Source of the DNA: Setoptus koraiensis
Lineage: Eukaryota > Arthropoda
DNA: 64,000 nt
Assembly: GCA_048013815.1 (NCBI GenBank)
Contig: CM106585.1
Location: 3,782,001 to 3,846,000 of the forward strand
Direction of reading: 5' to 3'
Part shown: piece after piece, positions 11,701 through 23,415 of the stretch
Layout: every line of letters starts with the position of its first letter
Position numbering within the stretch: the stretch's first letter is position 1
Made by a program: the position numbers and the translations under genes
The notes under the pieces: generated by a model
Seen by the model: the letters and a program-made list of their open reading frames with translations, nothing else
What the model was told of the DNA's origin: nothing
Database searches by the model: none

Positions 11701-12769
11701 AGAGTCATATAACACGGTTATGCAACACATTTATGTGACACGGTTATGCAATAAACGGTTATGTAACACGCGGTGTGGCGTAGCCGCGTTTTGTATGCAT
11801 AGTGGCGGATATAGCGGCGTTCATTTTTGTGTCATCATTATCATATCGCGCACGGGCGAGCCGGTAGATGGTCGCGCATCAGACAGCGGCGACATTGGAC
11901 GAAGCGGCATTGCGACGCCGGCGCGCGATTTATCAATTATTGATCTGGCGCCCAGCGATATGGGGCTCCGTATATAACGCTCGGCTACGATACACAAATT
12001 GCGTAACACAATAGAAATCCATTTCCTTGCGGGGCTCGTGATGGGCGACGCGTCAGCCAACCGCGAGACACAAACGGATAAGCATCTGGCGCGACATTTG
12101 GCCGCCACAAGCTGGCCAATTCCAACAAATTGCGCCTGTTGTGGCTAATTTCGCCCTTTATCGCGCCCATCGATCGGCTCGCCAGCCAGCCAGCCAGTCA
12201 GCCAGCCAGCCAGTGTGACGAGCGATCAGCGATAAAAATTTTAGACGGCTCTTGCTCGCGCACCACGAGCAAGAAGAGCCGCACGAGCAAGAAGAGCCGC
12301 ACGAGCGGCCGACGCGCGCCAGCCCACACGCAGATGGCTCACCTGAGATAATGGGAATAATCCATTTAGCGGGCCGGCGGCGTCACGGCGAGCCCATGGT
12401 TAGCTTGCGGCGGCCCAGGAAGGGGCCCGGCGCAGACAGACTGTGGAGCAGACACTTTGGCTCACTCGAAGGGTCGGCTTGTTGTTGTCGGCCGGCTCAA
12501 CAAGCGGCGCAACGGGGGTGTCAGTTCGCTAGACAGTTGATGTGTGTTTGGCACAAAACGATGGGTGACAAAACGAGCGACTCACCTGCTTTTTGGGCCG
12601 CCACCTCGCCAGACAGCACGTAGAGGCCGAAACCGAGGGTGGCGCCCACGCCGAGCGCCGTCAGGTCGAGCGTGTTGAGACAGCGATCGAGGTCGGTGGG
12701 CGCCTCCTCTGTGGTGTCCATGGGTTTTCGGCGCGACAGCGCCCACAAGAAACGTCGGAATTTGCCCAT
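5604..12769 (-). CDS. cationic amino-acid transporter (CAT, SLC7A1-4 type), 7 exons, 720 aa
   Basis: Plasma-membrane uniporter for arginine, lysine and ornithine of the APC superfamily; the Drosophila relative slimfast acts in nutrient sensing. I assembled seven coding exons: 12586-12769, 8440-8495, 8182-8250, 7836-7893, 6181-7629, 5805-6044 and 5604-5710. All junctions are GT-AG and phases close exactly (2163 nt including stop). Signatures in order are [18 protein letters not shown] (TM1), [87 protein letters not shown], and the CAT-specific C-terminal block [17 protein letters not shown]. The cytoplasmic loop in exon 5 is expanded to about 150 residues of T/Q/S-rich sequence with a poly-serine run, so the protein is longer than human CATs (about 620-660 aa). 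Intron 1 is about 4.1 kb; the others are short. Which SLC7A member it is cannot be told by eye. Confidence 0.95.
5805..6044 (-). CDS. CAT transporter exon 6
   Basis: 240 nt encoding TM helices [14 protein letters not shown] and [17 protein letters not shown], then [17 protein letters not shown]. Acceptor CAG at 6045-6047; donor GTAAGC begins at 5804. Phase 1 at both ends. Confidence 0.93.
6181..7629 (-). CDS. CAT transporter exon 5 (main transmembrane exon with low-complexity loop)
   Basis: 1449 nt encoding about residues 123-605. It starts [16 protein letters not shown], covers most membrane helices, and ends with the expanded Q/T/S-rich cytoplasmic loop (roughly 6240-6700) and the helix start VSRVIILLL. 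Acceptor TAG at 7630-7632; donor GTAAGC begins at 6180. Phase 1 at both ends. Confidence 0.93.
7732..7806. repeat. 8-bp minisatellite (ACGGATAT)n
   Basis: About eight tandem copies of an 8-bp unit, ending in a diverged copy, inside CAT intron 4 (7630-7835). It occupies a third of that short intron and lies about 30 bp from the 5' splice site of exon 4. Confidence 0.9.
7836..7893 (-). CDS. CAT transporter exon 4
   Basis: 58 nt encoding [19 protein letters not shown] and one nucleotide of the next codon. Acceptor CAG at 7894-7896; donor GTTAGT begins at 7835. The [12 protein letters not shown] motif is diagnostic of the family. Confidence 0.93.
8182..8250 (-). CDS. CAT transporter exon 3
   Basis: 69 nt, phase 0 at both ends, encoding [17 protein letters not shown] and YSYIT. 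This is the conserved CYAEF..VP..GSAY motif of APC/CAT transporters. Acceptor CAG at 8251-8253; donor GTAAGT begins at 8181. Confidence 0.93.
8440..8495 (-). CDS. CAT transporter exon 2
   Basis: 56 nt encoding [18 protein letters not shown]. The acceptor is TAG at 8496-8498 and the donor GTAAGT begins at 8439. It is too short to be found from ORFs alone. The SLC7A match and perfect phase fit to both neighbours support it. Confidence 0.92.
8496..12585 (-). other. CAT intron 1, no other gene seen
   Basis: About 4.1 kb, GC-richer than the flanking exons, with many GGGCCC sites (for example 9019, 9308, 9471, 9496, 9621, 10466, 10936, 12423) and two TTACGTAA octamers (11266-11273, 11692-11699). 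Short tandem repeats occur at 11420-11450 (GGCTGGTT-like), 12180-12215 (CCAGCCAG-like) and 12266-12303 (18-bp unit). The ORFs here have no coding signature. Confidence 0.6.
12266..12303. repeat. 18-bp tandem repeat
   Basis: Two full copies of CGAGCAAGAAGAGCCGCA followed by a partial third, within CAT intron 1. Confidence 0.75.
12586..12769 (-). CDS. CAT transporter exon 1 (start codon exon)
   Basis: Residues 1-61. The ATG is at 12769-12767. It encodes a basic N-terminus, the [17 protein letters not shown] segment and TM1 [16 protein letters not shown]. The donor GTGAGT follows 12586. It ends in phase 1, giving GCA G|GT CCC and the AGPG motif across the splice. Confidence 0.92.
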
Positions 12770-14308
12770 TGTTGTTGTTGGCTTGTGTTGCTGTTGGTGC
12801 TTATGTTAATGTTTGCGCTTGCGATGATAGCTTGCCGCTGTCGGTTGTTGGTCGCTTGATTGATTGCTTATTAATTAGCGGCTAATTGATTGTTTGTCGG
12901 CGACACTCGGTGTGTGATTGAACGCGTTGCGTTAAATAAATGGCCGCTATCAACGGCGGCTGTAACCGTATCTGAATGGGTTGCGCTGCAATATGAACAA
13001 CAATGCGCTGCGATAACTATATTCACTCGCGAACGGAAGCACGTGTTCGGCAAATTTGCTGTTGGGCCGGCGAGCTTGCGTTGTAACTGTTGTAACGTTT
13101 GTTGTGTAACGTGCTATTGTTGATTTGTTGTTGCTGTCGCTGTTGTTGTTGTTGTTGTTGTTTGGCGGTAAGATGTGGTGTTACTGTGTCGTCGTGTCGT
13201 CGTACTGTTGTGCTGTTGCGCTGTTGTGCTGTTGTGCTGTTGTGGGCCAGCCAGTTGGAGCCAGTCAGAGCCAGTGCGATAGACAAAGTTTTTTTATCAA
13301 TTGACTCAACTGCAAACTGCACTGTTGTGCTGCCAACTCAAGTGTAGCAAGTAACTAGTGAGTTGCGAGTAACTGCCTGTGTATGCTGCTGCCAACTGCT
13401 GAGACAACGACTGTTACGTAATAAGGTTAGTAGTTGAAAAATTTAAATAAACGAACGAATAGATGAAACTGGGCCAATGCTCTGTTGCTGCAGTGACTGC
13501 TGTGTGCAGTGGATACAGTGATGGCAATTGCGGCTTCAACTTGTCTCGATATGTGTGAGCCGACGGGCTGACAACGATGGGCTGACAACGATGCGCGCTA
13601 CGGGAATGTTTTGTGCAAAAATGTTGGCACACACAAGCTTATTATGTAATGCCGGCTTATTATATTGTAACTATAACGATGAGGAACCTCTTCAAGGTTG
13701 TTGCGCTGCATGTGATATAATATCGCATATAAATATGTGTGCGAGTGTGTGTATATTGTCAGTGCGTTTGTTTGTTAGAGAGCAAAGTGTCACGCCAACA
13801 ACAAACAAGTATTATATAATAATGATAAATCTGTGTACTACAGTCAGTGAGTCTTTTGAGTGTGTGTGTGTTATCTTGTGTTATAAATCTTGTATGAGTG
13901 TGTGTTATTATGTAACATGGATAAACTCGCCGGCGATGCAGATGGGGCGCAGTTGCGTGTAGATATGCGAATAGTTTAAATTAACTGTTTGTGTGTGTGT
14001 GTGTGTGTGTAATTTAGTTTGCTACAAGTCTCGTTGCTGGTGAAGTCTTGGTGAACTTATTTGAACCGTTTCTCCTCAACGGCGTAATCGGCCGCCTCAC
14101 TCGAAATGGCTTCGAGTTGCCTCACGAGTTTGCTCGCTGGTGGTGCGGTTGCTGGCGCATAGCGACGTTCGCGCTCTATCCTGTCTCGCGCTCTGTCCTG
14201 TATCGCGCGCTGTGTGTGTGTGTGTATTTGCAAATAATTTGCTTTTTATCCAAATATCCGCACAGATCTATTGTGGCGAAGTGTGTTCTAATTCTTTATC
14301 GCCTGCCT

Positions 14309-14343
<35 letters not shown>

Positions 14344-16204
14344 AGGAATAACTGTCTCTTCCTTGTTGCCCGATCGCTGTCAGCTCTATTGGTCGGATGC
14401 TTATCTTGTGTGCTGGCGAGCGAGCGCTTAAATCATCATTACGTAACTGCCGTAAGTGTGTCTCGTCTCAACATGAGATTGAGAATGGATATATCTGGCT
14501 GTGTGTGTGTGCGTCGCAAATATTCTAGTGACAGTAATGGTAATGTAATAATCACTCACAAACAATCACTTTGTTAGTTACACTCTCTCATCAACAAGCC
14601 AACGAGCCAACAAGCGACCATCGGCGGATGCTAGCCAAATATACTGACGGCCGAGAATTGAACAAGCTCACTTATATATAGCTCGCTGTGTGTTGTCACT
14701 GTTGAAGGGAATTATCGGTGCCCCTTCCCCCTGCGAATGGCGCGATAGTAGCGGTAATGTGTTCATTCACTCACTGACTTTTGTCGAAATGTGTGTGTGT
14801 GCTGTTATGTCATCCATAGGCACCATTGAGATTCGTGAGTGTGTGTGTGTGTGTGTGTCGCTGCCATAACTAACTGTGTAACACACGCACACGCACACGA
14901 CAAATAAACACCAGCCAGTACTTTTGCCAAGCTAGAACGCATGCGCACTGCAGGCGGCTGCCAGAGTTGCGACCAATGTAACGCGCGGCGCGAGCGTCAA
15001 CGAGCACTGACGAGTGATAGTGACTCGTCGAGTGAGCACAACGAGCGAGCGAGCGACTGGGCGACTGGGCGACTAATACTCATCATTGGCTTCACTAGAC
15101 TCACTGGCTTGGCGACACTGGCTTGGCGAGACAGATAGACACAGCAAATAGACAGACGGACACATGACAAGGCAAGATGGCGAATCGGACGACGGTCTCG
15201 ATGGGGCTGCTGGCAAAACCAGCTGAGACACTGGGGGGCGCTGGGGGCCAGACAGAGAGAGAGAGCGGGCGCGCGCGTGAGAGACAAGCGAAGAACGAAA
15301 AAATCACGCCGTAATATGCCAGTAGCATATACACACGCAGAGGTAAGCGCACTGACGGATCATCTCGCCAGAGACACACAACAACAGATAATCGCAAATA
15401 ATTGATTCGGCGGGCCCCATTCACACTATTGCAGCGCTGCACGTGCACCCAATATTGCTCTATTCACTGGCAAATAAGCGACGGCGGATTCATCGGCAAA
15501 CTCATTCATGTCGGATTAAACTGTGCCTTTGATCATTTGATCCGCTGCTCATGGTCGCTCATTGTCTGATGCGACGCACCGTCCGGTCCGTGGGCCCGCG
15601 CCTCTGGCGGCCCAACGATCAGCGTTGGTCCGTCGAGTGCCGTTGATTGGCGAAAAACAAACACACGTTTCATTTATTTTACTTTTTCGGCGCTGTCTTT
15701 CGAGCACCAATCCACTAACTAACCATATAAATCTGTCTAAGCCCACAAGAGCATGGCCCAACAACCCGCCATAACAAATTGGGCCCCCCTCTCTAACCTC
15801 CATTAGGTATCGGCCAAACCAGCCATTCTTGTGCCCGATGCCCATCAGCTTACGGCTAACGGCGATAGCTGATGGCCAAAAACGACAAAATCAGTTCCGC
15901 TCTGCCAGAATAACGACTCTCAGAGCCTCTGAGTCAGGGGTTATATTCAGGCCCGTATCATATTTATATAGAAGCGAGCCTGTGAGCCTTGTTAGTCCGC
16001 ACCGGAAATCGGCCAATAATCGGCCCTCTCTTCCACCGAGACCAAAGATGGGGCCCCGTGCGTTCTTAAATCGTGCTCCATCACGTGTCAAGCAGATGCA
16101 AATTCATGAATTTACTCATTTCATGCTTGTATTTCAAACCGAAACCTTGTATTTTCGTCCATCGTGGATTCGATGTGCTATTTCCCAAAAGTTTAAGCCA
16201 TTGG

Positions 16205-16645
16205 CCTTTATTTGGACGAAATGAGTAGATGATTTTCCTAATTCTTTGTCCGGTTTAAACCATGGTTTTGAGGACGATGTTAAATGGAATGGACGAAGTG
16301 ATTTTCATGTCGAATGATTCAAACCGAATCTAAATTGAAGACCACGATTTGGATCATTCTGTATCAAAAATACAGAATGATACATGCAAAAATACATGCG
16401 AGATGATGACATGCTACACCTATCGACTTGGCGACGACACACAATTATTCATTGTCACTGGAACTAATCAACATGGTTTAGAGCATGGTTTGAATTGATA
16501 TTGGTCTAAATGGTTTTTATTGCGAATAAAATAATGAAAACCATTCAGATCCATAATTGCTGAGTAAAAGTGCTTCTAACACAGCCAAAAAATAATAGAA
16601 ATCATTTCGTCCAAAAATGCCTATTTAGACCATGGTTTAAAACAA
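16205..16645. mobile_element. decayed non-autonomous inverted-repeat element (MITE-like)
   Basis: A patch of AT-rich DNA in GC-rich surroundings. A 14-bp arm TTTGGACGAAATGA (16211-16224) recurs inverted at 16602-16615. Inside are several partial copies of GTTTAAACCATGG in both orientations (about 16253, 16471, 16626) and a perfect hairpin at 16353-16381 with 12-bp arms. No coding capacity or clear target-site duplication was seen. A MITE relic is the simplest reading, but no superfamily can be named. Confidence 0.4.
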
Positions 16646-18018
16646 AAATGGTTTATATTAATAAAATGGTCGGTGTGGCTTAATTAGGTGACTTAATCAT
16701 TAAGACCCACACACACCACCATGAGGCTGACACAAGTGCTGTTGTAGTCAAGGTGAGCCGATCTGCCACAAGCACGAGACGCTGGCTTGTGGCGACGGTT
16801 CAACGGGATTAAAATGGCATCGGTTCGACGGGCGACATGGAGCGTTCGATGTCGAGCAATATCTAGCAATACCTAGTTACGCAATGACGTCTGATGGCGA
16901 GCTAGGCGGCGTTTATGTCACATGATACTTAGCGCAATGATGACATTGTTAAATAAGGTGGGCACAAGGCCTGTAAATGAGCGTGTAGGGGGTAATAAAG
17001 AATAGCAGTATCGCCCACAATAGCTGTCTGTATATATACATCAGCATATATACAGACGTCGTATGTTGCTCTTCATTTAATTTCAGGCGACATTTTGCGA
17101 GATGTAGCGGCGTCACACTATCCAGTGACTCAATACACAATACTCATATACTCGCTGGATTTCAGTCACCAGATCTCACAAAATGTGTCGCGCCGCGCCG
17201 CGCCGCGCGAATAGGCGCCAGTAGCATCGTATATTATTGTAAATTAGTTCTTTGGCTTCAATTTTATTTATTGTCATCTTGACACCTTGACGAGCTGTTG
17301 TGTCAGTCGTGGGCTGTTGTTTTTGTCGGCGATCGAGCTGGCAAGATCGCGTCGAAAGAGGTTTTCTCGCCGGATTGCTGTTCACTAAGTTCACTAAGTG
17401 AAAAGTGAGCAAGTCGGCTTGCCATTGTCAATTGTTAGCAAGTTATCATCGTCTCGTCACTCGTGAACACAATTTTTATTTAGTTGGTTTATCTGCATGC
17501 CAGTGTATATAGACATATTCTAGGGATATATTCTAGTCACTGTGGGCTAGAATATATCTGGTGTCTGTGCACCCATGTATAAAAACATTTATATAATGAC
17601 ACACATATAATGTGTTACATATACGTCAGTGCATGCCAGCGAGCCAGCGGCGAGCCGGGTTTATACGCCGGGCCGAGTATGAAAGTTTTATTATGTAATG
17701 CAAGTCGTCGTTTGACACAAAACGACGCGCCGTACGCCGCCTTTGTTGCATGCACTGCCGACTTGTTTGGCTTTGCCGGATAAAATCAGCCAGCGAGCAC
17801 TCACTGGCTACGTGCCACACTTGCGCGATAAATGCCAGCACTTATAACTTGTCACAACGGCAAGCTCGTATGCTCGCCTGTCGCGACAGTGCCGCCAAGC
17901 GGCGCCTCGGCCCGGCCGACGAGCCGCCAGCCTGCGCACTGTGCCCATTATATCCGGCCCCCTATCGGGCAGGTGTGGTGCATCATGTCAGCGAGGCCAA
18001 CACGGCCGCTACAGCCAC

Positions 18019-18087
18019 TGTAAGAGCAGGCCAACAGTCACCGTAAGAGCAGGCCAACAGTCACCGTAAGAGCGGGCCAACAGTCAC
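18019..18087. repeat. 23-bp tandem repeat, three copies
   Basis: The unit GTAAGAGCAGGCCAACAGTC plus ACC is repeated three times with one visible substitution. Confidence 0.85.
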
Positions 18088-18749
18088 GGGCACGGAGTGT
18101 GTGTGTTGGCTTCCTTGTCGAGCGTGTAACAGCGATGAGGAACAAGTGAGCCGTTGTACATGTAAATTTTGCAATCGCAAGCAAAACGGCCGGGCCCCGC
18201 TCGAGTGGCTTGCGTCGGCGTTCGAGGCTCGGGAGCGCAACACGGCAATCGCACTGCCGACTGAGCCGGCCAACTGTCACCGGGCGCCCCAATGCATCAT
18301 GTATCGCCCAACGATACATTGGGCCCCAATGATTGGGGCCACAGATGGATGTTACACAAACAGATGATACACAAATGGATGATGCGATCAAGTGGCGTCG
18401 CGACTCGCCAAGGGGGAATCAATCAGCACTTGTCAGTCGCCACACGAAGACAATTCATTCATCTGCTGTCCGAACGACAACCAACCGCCGAGCGCCTGAC
18501 GATCAGCTGACGACGCCCACGCCTGCGCCCACGCTGACAGTGCTGAGATTGGGGGCCACGATGACGCCATCACCTGATGATTCATCAGTGGCGGCATCCC
18601 AACAACGCGAATAGACGGGATCAGCGAGCTCGCTCGGCGGACGCACCAGACGCGGGCCCTGGATGCGCCGACGGCCGGCCGATGGGCACCGATGGATCGC
18701 TCTGGGTTGCTGCAAACTCTGCAGCACAGGTGTGTCGCGATGCAAAGCC

Positions 18750-18913
18750 GGATAATTTCGGGATAATTTCGGGATAATTTCGGGATAATTTCGGGATAAT
18801 TTCGGGATAATTTCGGGATAATTTCGGGATAATTTCGGGATAATTTCGGGATAATTTCGGGACAATTTCGTGATAATTTCGGGATGATTGCCGGATGATT
18901 GCCGGATAATCGC
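18750..18913. repeat. 11-bp minisatellite (GGATAATTTCG)n
   Basis: About ten near-perfect copies of the 11-bp unit, then several diverged copies (GGACAATTTCG, TGATAATTTCG, GGATGATTGCC). The unit is not a multiple of three yet lacks stops on the minus strand, so it creates a spurious repetitive ORF there. Confidence 0.92.
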
Positions 18914-20784
18914 GCAGGAGCAATGATTAGTGGGGCCAGTGATTATCGCTGTGTGACATATATAACTAATGTGTGTCACTGTTTGGTGTCTGTTGGGCGC
19001 GATTCGAAGCCCTTCAAGTGTCATTCGCAATCAAGCGCCCTCATGATGATCATGGTGTGCCAGTATTTTCGGCTGAATGGCACACAATTTTGCCCGACGA
19101 ATAAAAACCATAAGAACAAAGCCACCCACTGGCTGGTCGCTCATCGTCGCCACCATCCAGCCGTAACTAATCGAATAAGTCCACTAATGCTGACTGGCGT
19201 GTCATAATGACATGTTGACAGCTCCCTGCTCGCGCGTTTCATTGTGGCCAGCAAATTGGATCCATTGAGCCACCAGGTTAATCTTGTACTGGCGACGCCA
19301 GTGGTAATCTTTAAAACAATGCCAACTAGAGTTGTATCAGTATTGATTTGTTTACCAGTTTGTTGTTAATTGTTTACAACACACTAACAGCCAACAGTCA
19401 GTGAACATTGTTGGCTGTTTATGGGCACCTTGGCGCCTATTGTTTCAATTCATTGATCCAAGGATAATCTCTGACACAAGTGCCAGCGACAATCTGGCTT
19501 ATGGTAGCCTTGTTATTACTGCCAACAGGCTTGTTACTACTGGCTCGCGCCATTCGCCACTGATTAGCGACAACAACATCGGCTACAATGCCGGCTACAG
19601 CTTACCAGAGAGACAGCTTTCCAGAGGGACAGCTTTCCAGAGGAACGAACAAACACAACAACAAATAAACTCATTTGGCTGCTTGCATACAGATAATTGA
19701 ATTGGATCGCACCGGGCCGGACCGGGCCGAATCGAATTGGATCCAATTGAATTGAATCGAATTGAATTGAATAAAACCAAATTAATCGCAACGACTTGGC
19801 AAGAAATTGAGTTGCACCGCGCTAAGGTGTCGAGGCCAGCGCTGATAAAACAGCCCGCTTGTTGAGCTAAAAATAATTACCGATTGTCCTAAATTGAGCA
19901 AATAGCGCACCAATCCGACGTTACGTTAGCCTTCGCCGATTATGATTTTGTTGGTGCGCACTTACAGCCCTACTCACACAGCTACTGGCTTTGCTTTGGC
20001 CCGATGATGGTAACTGTAACTCCTTAAATGATGATATATGCAAATAAGTCCTTCGTGACCTTGTTTGCGCCTTTGTCATTTGCATGAAATGCGGTGTCCA
20101 GGAGCGCGCGATTGCGTACAGCTGAACGGGTTAGATGGATGATTGTGGCAAGGTTGCCCGAACAAACGCAGCCATTGTTTTTTATTACCAAACAAGTGTT
20201 TATTACCAAATATACATAATACACAGTGAGTATTGTGGCGCTAGCATGCAGTTGATTGATGAACAAAATTGATTATAAACCAATCAGGGCGGCCGGTTAT
20301 CAATCATTTTGTACACTGTTAGCTAATGATGTGTTGCGGACAGCGCATTCATACATGAATCATGTTACATGATGTCATGTTTGAATTTAGCAAGCACTCG
20401 CGGCAGCTCGGCGAATAGCAAAAATGATAGCAATGGGTGAGTATTGAGAGAAAAAACCAACTGGAAGCAACTCTTTATTTGTGACATCGCATTACCTGGT
20501 CGTTGGGTGATTTGCGTCAATTGTTAAATGAGCGGCAACAGCAACAGCAACAACAACCAAACAAACAAGTTTACTGCCACCGGCCACTCATTATGCTTGC
20601 AATCGGGCCCGATATTATTTATGTTTTTCCTCTCGTGATTCATCTCTCCTTGTAGCTCGCCAGTCGATGCTGTCGAGCGAGGCATCGAAACAGCTCGCAA
20701 TGTGCACTGTATTTATTTCACTGCCGATCGCATAAATTATCTTGTCAGGCAATTTGTACACTATGTGTGCAATACCGGCAAGGC

Positions 20785-20787
<3 letters not shown>

Positions 20788-20831
<44 letters not shown>
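20788..20831. repeat. (TG)n microsatellite
   Basis: Uninterrupted TG repeat of about 22 units. Confidence 0.95.
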
Positions 20832-20966
20832 AAGTGCGTGGAAGGGCGCGCGGGATAATATACAGACGGATAATTAACTGAATGCAAATAATGTAAATAA
20901 TGTTTGTTGACTTTGGGCCAGTTGCGACTAGGTCGCGCGGCTTCTCTAATTCATTAATTCATTGCC

Positions 20967-21200
20967 ATGGATAAGAGCAGTCTACTTTTGTTGCTATTTG
21001 GCGCGCTCCTGAGCGAGCTATCGGGACAATTGGTCATTGACACTCGCTCGACTCTGGCACTGTTGCTGGCGCCAATGATCGCATCACATGCCCCAGGACG
21101 GCGCGATATTGTTGTCCGGACGCCAATACATTTACATGTATCGGGCTTCGGATGCTCTCCACCAGGGACCATTGAGCACAACGATGACAATAACAAATGA
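20967..21200 (+). CDS. doubtful small ORF with signal-peptide-like N-terminus, 77 aa
   Basis: The ATG is in a good context (TTGCCATGG). The first 20 residues (MDKSSLLLLLFGALLSELSG) look like a secretory signal peptide. The remainder has no recognisable domain and few cysteines. Nothing else around it supports a gene, so chance is at least as likely. Confidence 0.2.
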   Translation: MDKSSLLLLLFGALLSELSGQLVIDTRSTLALLLAPMIASHAPGRRDIVVRTPIHLHVSGFGCSPPGTIEHNDDNNK

Positions 21201-21679
21201 CGCGATGACCATCGGATTATGTGTCACACAATCCTGTGTCCCGGCCCGGATGTTTACCGGTGGCCGGGTCAGAGTTGCCGCCTCGAGCCTCGAGGGCTGA
21301 AGCTGGCCGAGCCGCGATTGTATTGTGACGGCGTGTAATTCAATACAGCACAGGCAGCAGTTTTGCATACGACGAGTTGCGTCGAATGCCATTTGAGAGC
21401 GGACGAGATCGCGCTGACAGCCAGTATTGTTGCCAGATTGTATCACAGCAACGACAACGACACCGACAACAAAACCGACAGCAGCAACAACCAACTGGCA
21501 GCACAGTATGCAGCTAAAAAGGTAAACACCGATGTGGAAATACACCCTGCTTCACACACAATTACGTAACAATTGATGCGCTGCTACTTGCACCACTTGT
21601 GTGTATGTTTGTTTGTTGCGCCAGCATCTGCTGTTGCTTGTGTCGTTATTTGCTGGCTGCCATGGCTATACAAATGCTA

Positions 21680-21681
<2 letters not shown>

Positions 21682-21746
<65 letters not shown>
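21682..21746. repeat. (TG)n microsatellite
   Basis: About 32 TG units, the longest pure dinucleotide run in the window. Confidence 0.95.
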
Positions 21747-21749
<3 letters not shown>

Positions 21750-22200
21750 CGGACGAGAGAGCAGGAAAGGCCGAAAAACGGTTTACGGTTTTAGAAGAAA
21801 AAAGCAAAGCGAAGAAGCCCTGCGAGTCGGACGCGCAGGTGAGTTAATTGACGGCACAATTGTTGTTGGCACAGGCAGTGGGAGCGGTCGTTTTACAGTT
21901 ACGGTTTGTGTGTTTGTGTGTGCACTTGACGCTCAACAATACGATTGGGCTCCGTTTGGCCAAACAAGCGCATTAACAACGAACACATATACAAGTTGCG
22001 CCGCTGCCAGCTACGCCGTCACCTTGATCCATTTAAGGAGCTTCGTTTAGAGTGCGCCGCCTCGACACTTGGGGGCGCTCTTGTGGCAGATGATGCAGCA
22101 GCGCTGGACAGTGCGTGTGTGTGTGTAGCTGCAAGTGCCATGAATAAGGTGCGCCAGTTCAAACTAACATCTTTCGTCATCTTCCTACACTGACGCTGCT

Positions 22201-23415
22201 GCTGCTACTGGCGCTGCTGTTGCTGTTGCTACCACTTCTGATGTGTGTGTGTAGTATGCAGCAGTAACTGTACTGTTACACCTGCAATAAGTGATAATAC
22301 TGTTGCTCGGGATGGGAACAGGCAGCGAATAAACAGAGACGCCAGATTATCGGGCCAACAACACAATCAATTGCTATATTCGTCATCACTATTATCACTA
22401 TTATACAGTTATATCCATTTACAACAATACTAATAATAATATAATAATAGTAAATAGCGTATTAATAATCAGTGGCACACAATCCAATGGTGAAGCCACC
22501 TAGCGTTGAACATTTTCAATAATTAATTAACATGGGGGCTAGCTCGATTTATGGCAAACATTTCGTCATTATCCTATGAGGGCTGACACGGCGTTTAACA
22601 ACTTGCGTACGGCTGTAACAACAGTAACAGTACAACGACACAGTCAACAAGGGCCCATTAACCACGACAACGGCTTCTATCGAATAAGCTGCGAATTGGG
22701 GCTCATGAGACATTAACTAACGACAGACAACAATCACAATCCAAGGTCCGTTCACACTGCACATAATTACACACAATCACACACACCATCACACACATCA
22801 TTGTATTATTATTATTATATATATTACTCATTATTACTCGTTGCTACAATCGCTTGATGCTATCCACAAAACTATCATCTGTCGGATAACAACTATTTGT
22901 AACATGCCACCATTTGCTTCCATCACACTGTTACCCTACCTCTGGACAATTCTAATATTATTATAAATTAATTATTATTTTCCATCATCGTGCATAAATT
23001 TTGCATAAATTGCCTTTCAGGCACACATTGGACCAAATTTTCACATTATCATTATTGATCGAGATTACTCATCAACAACCGCAAATACATACATATTTAT
23101 ACATACATACAGTAATAATAATATTTATGCAAAGCTTAACCTTGATGTGCACATCGGAATACTAGCTGTACAAATCACAATCGGAAACAACAACAATAGC
23201 AGACGAGCAATCAAAAACGACACACACCGAAATAACACGCCTTGATATAAACAGACAGTTACATGCTAGGTGTGTTTCCACGACCATAGATTACCCATAG
23301 ATTATTATTACCATTATTATTATTATTATCATTCATTGGACTTATTATCACTTATTAGACACTCTACTTTGTTATTATTGCTGGCCGTTCATTGTCTACC
23401 CAGAAGGCCTAAATA
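22201..23415. other. AT-rich region upstream of Discs-large, likely promoter and 5'UTR
   Basis: No coding frame. Contains (ATT)n-like stretches around 22430, 22810 and 23310. A possible 3' splice site (CATTGTCTACCCAG, ending near 23402) lies 13 nt before the Dlg ATG, so a 5'UTR intron could join a remote promoter. Confidence 0.4.

Larger units (their letters stand above)
12770..22200. other. intergenic region upstream of CAT, simple-repeat rich
   Basis: Roughly 9.4 kb without a gene I can support. It contains the CAT promoter side (TTG/CTG-rich just above 12770), several GT/CA microsatellites (near 13990, 14835, 20790, 21683), a 23-bp repeat (18019-18087), an 11-bp minisatellite (18750-18890), a decayed inverted-repeat patch (16200-16650), and TTACGTAA at 13414, 14439 and 21562. 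The long minus frame at 18503-19030 is a by-product of the 11-bp repeat. A weak signal-peptide-like ORF at 20967-21200 is listed separately. Confidence 0.55.

Noticed and set aside
18750-18913. CRISPR-like direct repeats
   Set aside because: Pure tandem array without spacers in a eukaryotic context: a minisatellite.
18503-19030. 175-aa minus-strand ORF with repeated PEIIPKLSRNY
   Set aside because: It is produced by the 11-bp minisatellite, whose unit lacks stops in all three minus frames. No conserved flanks.
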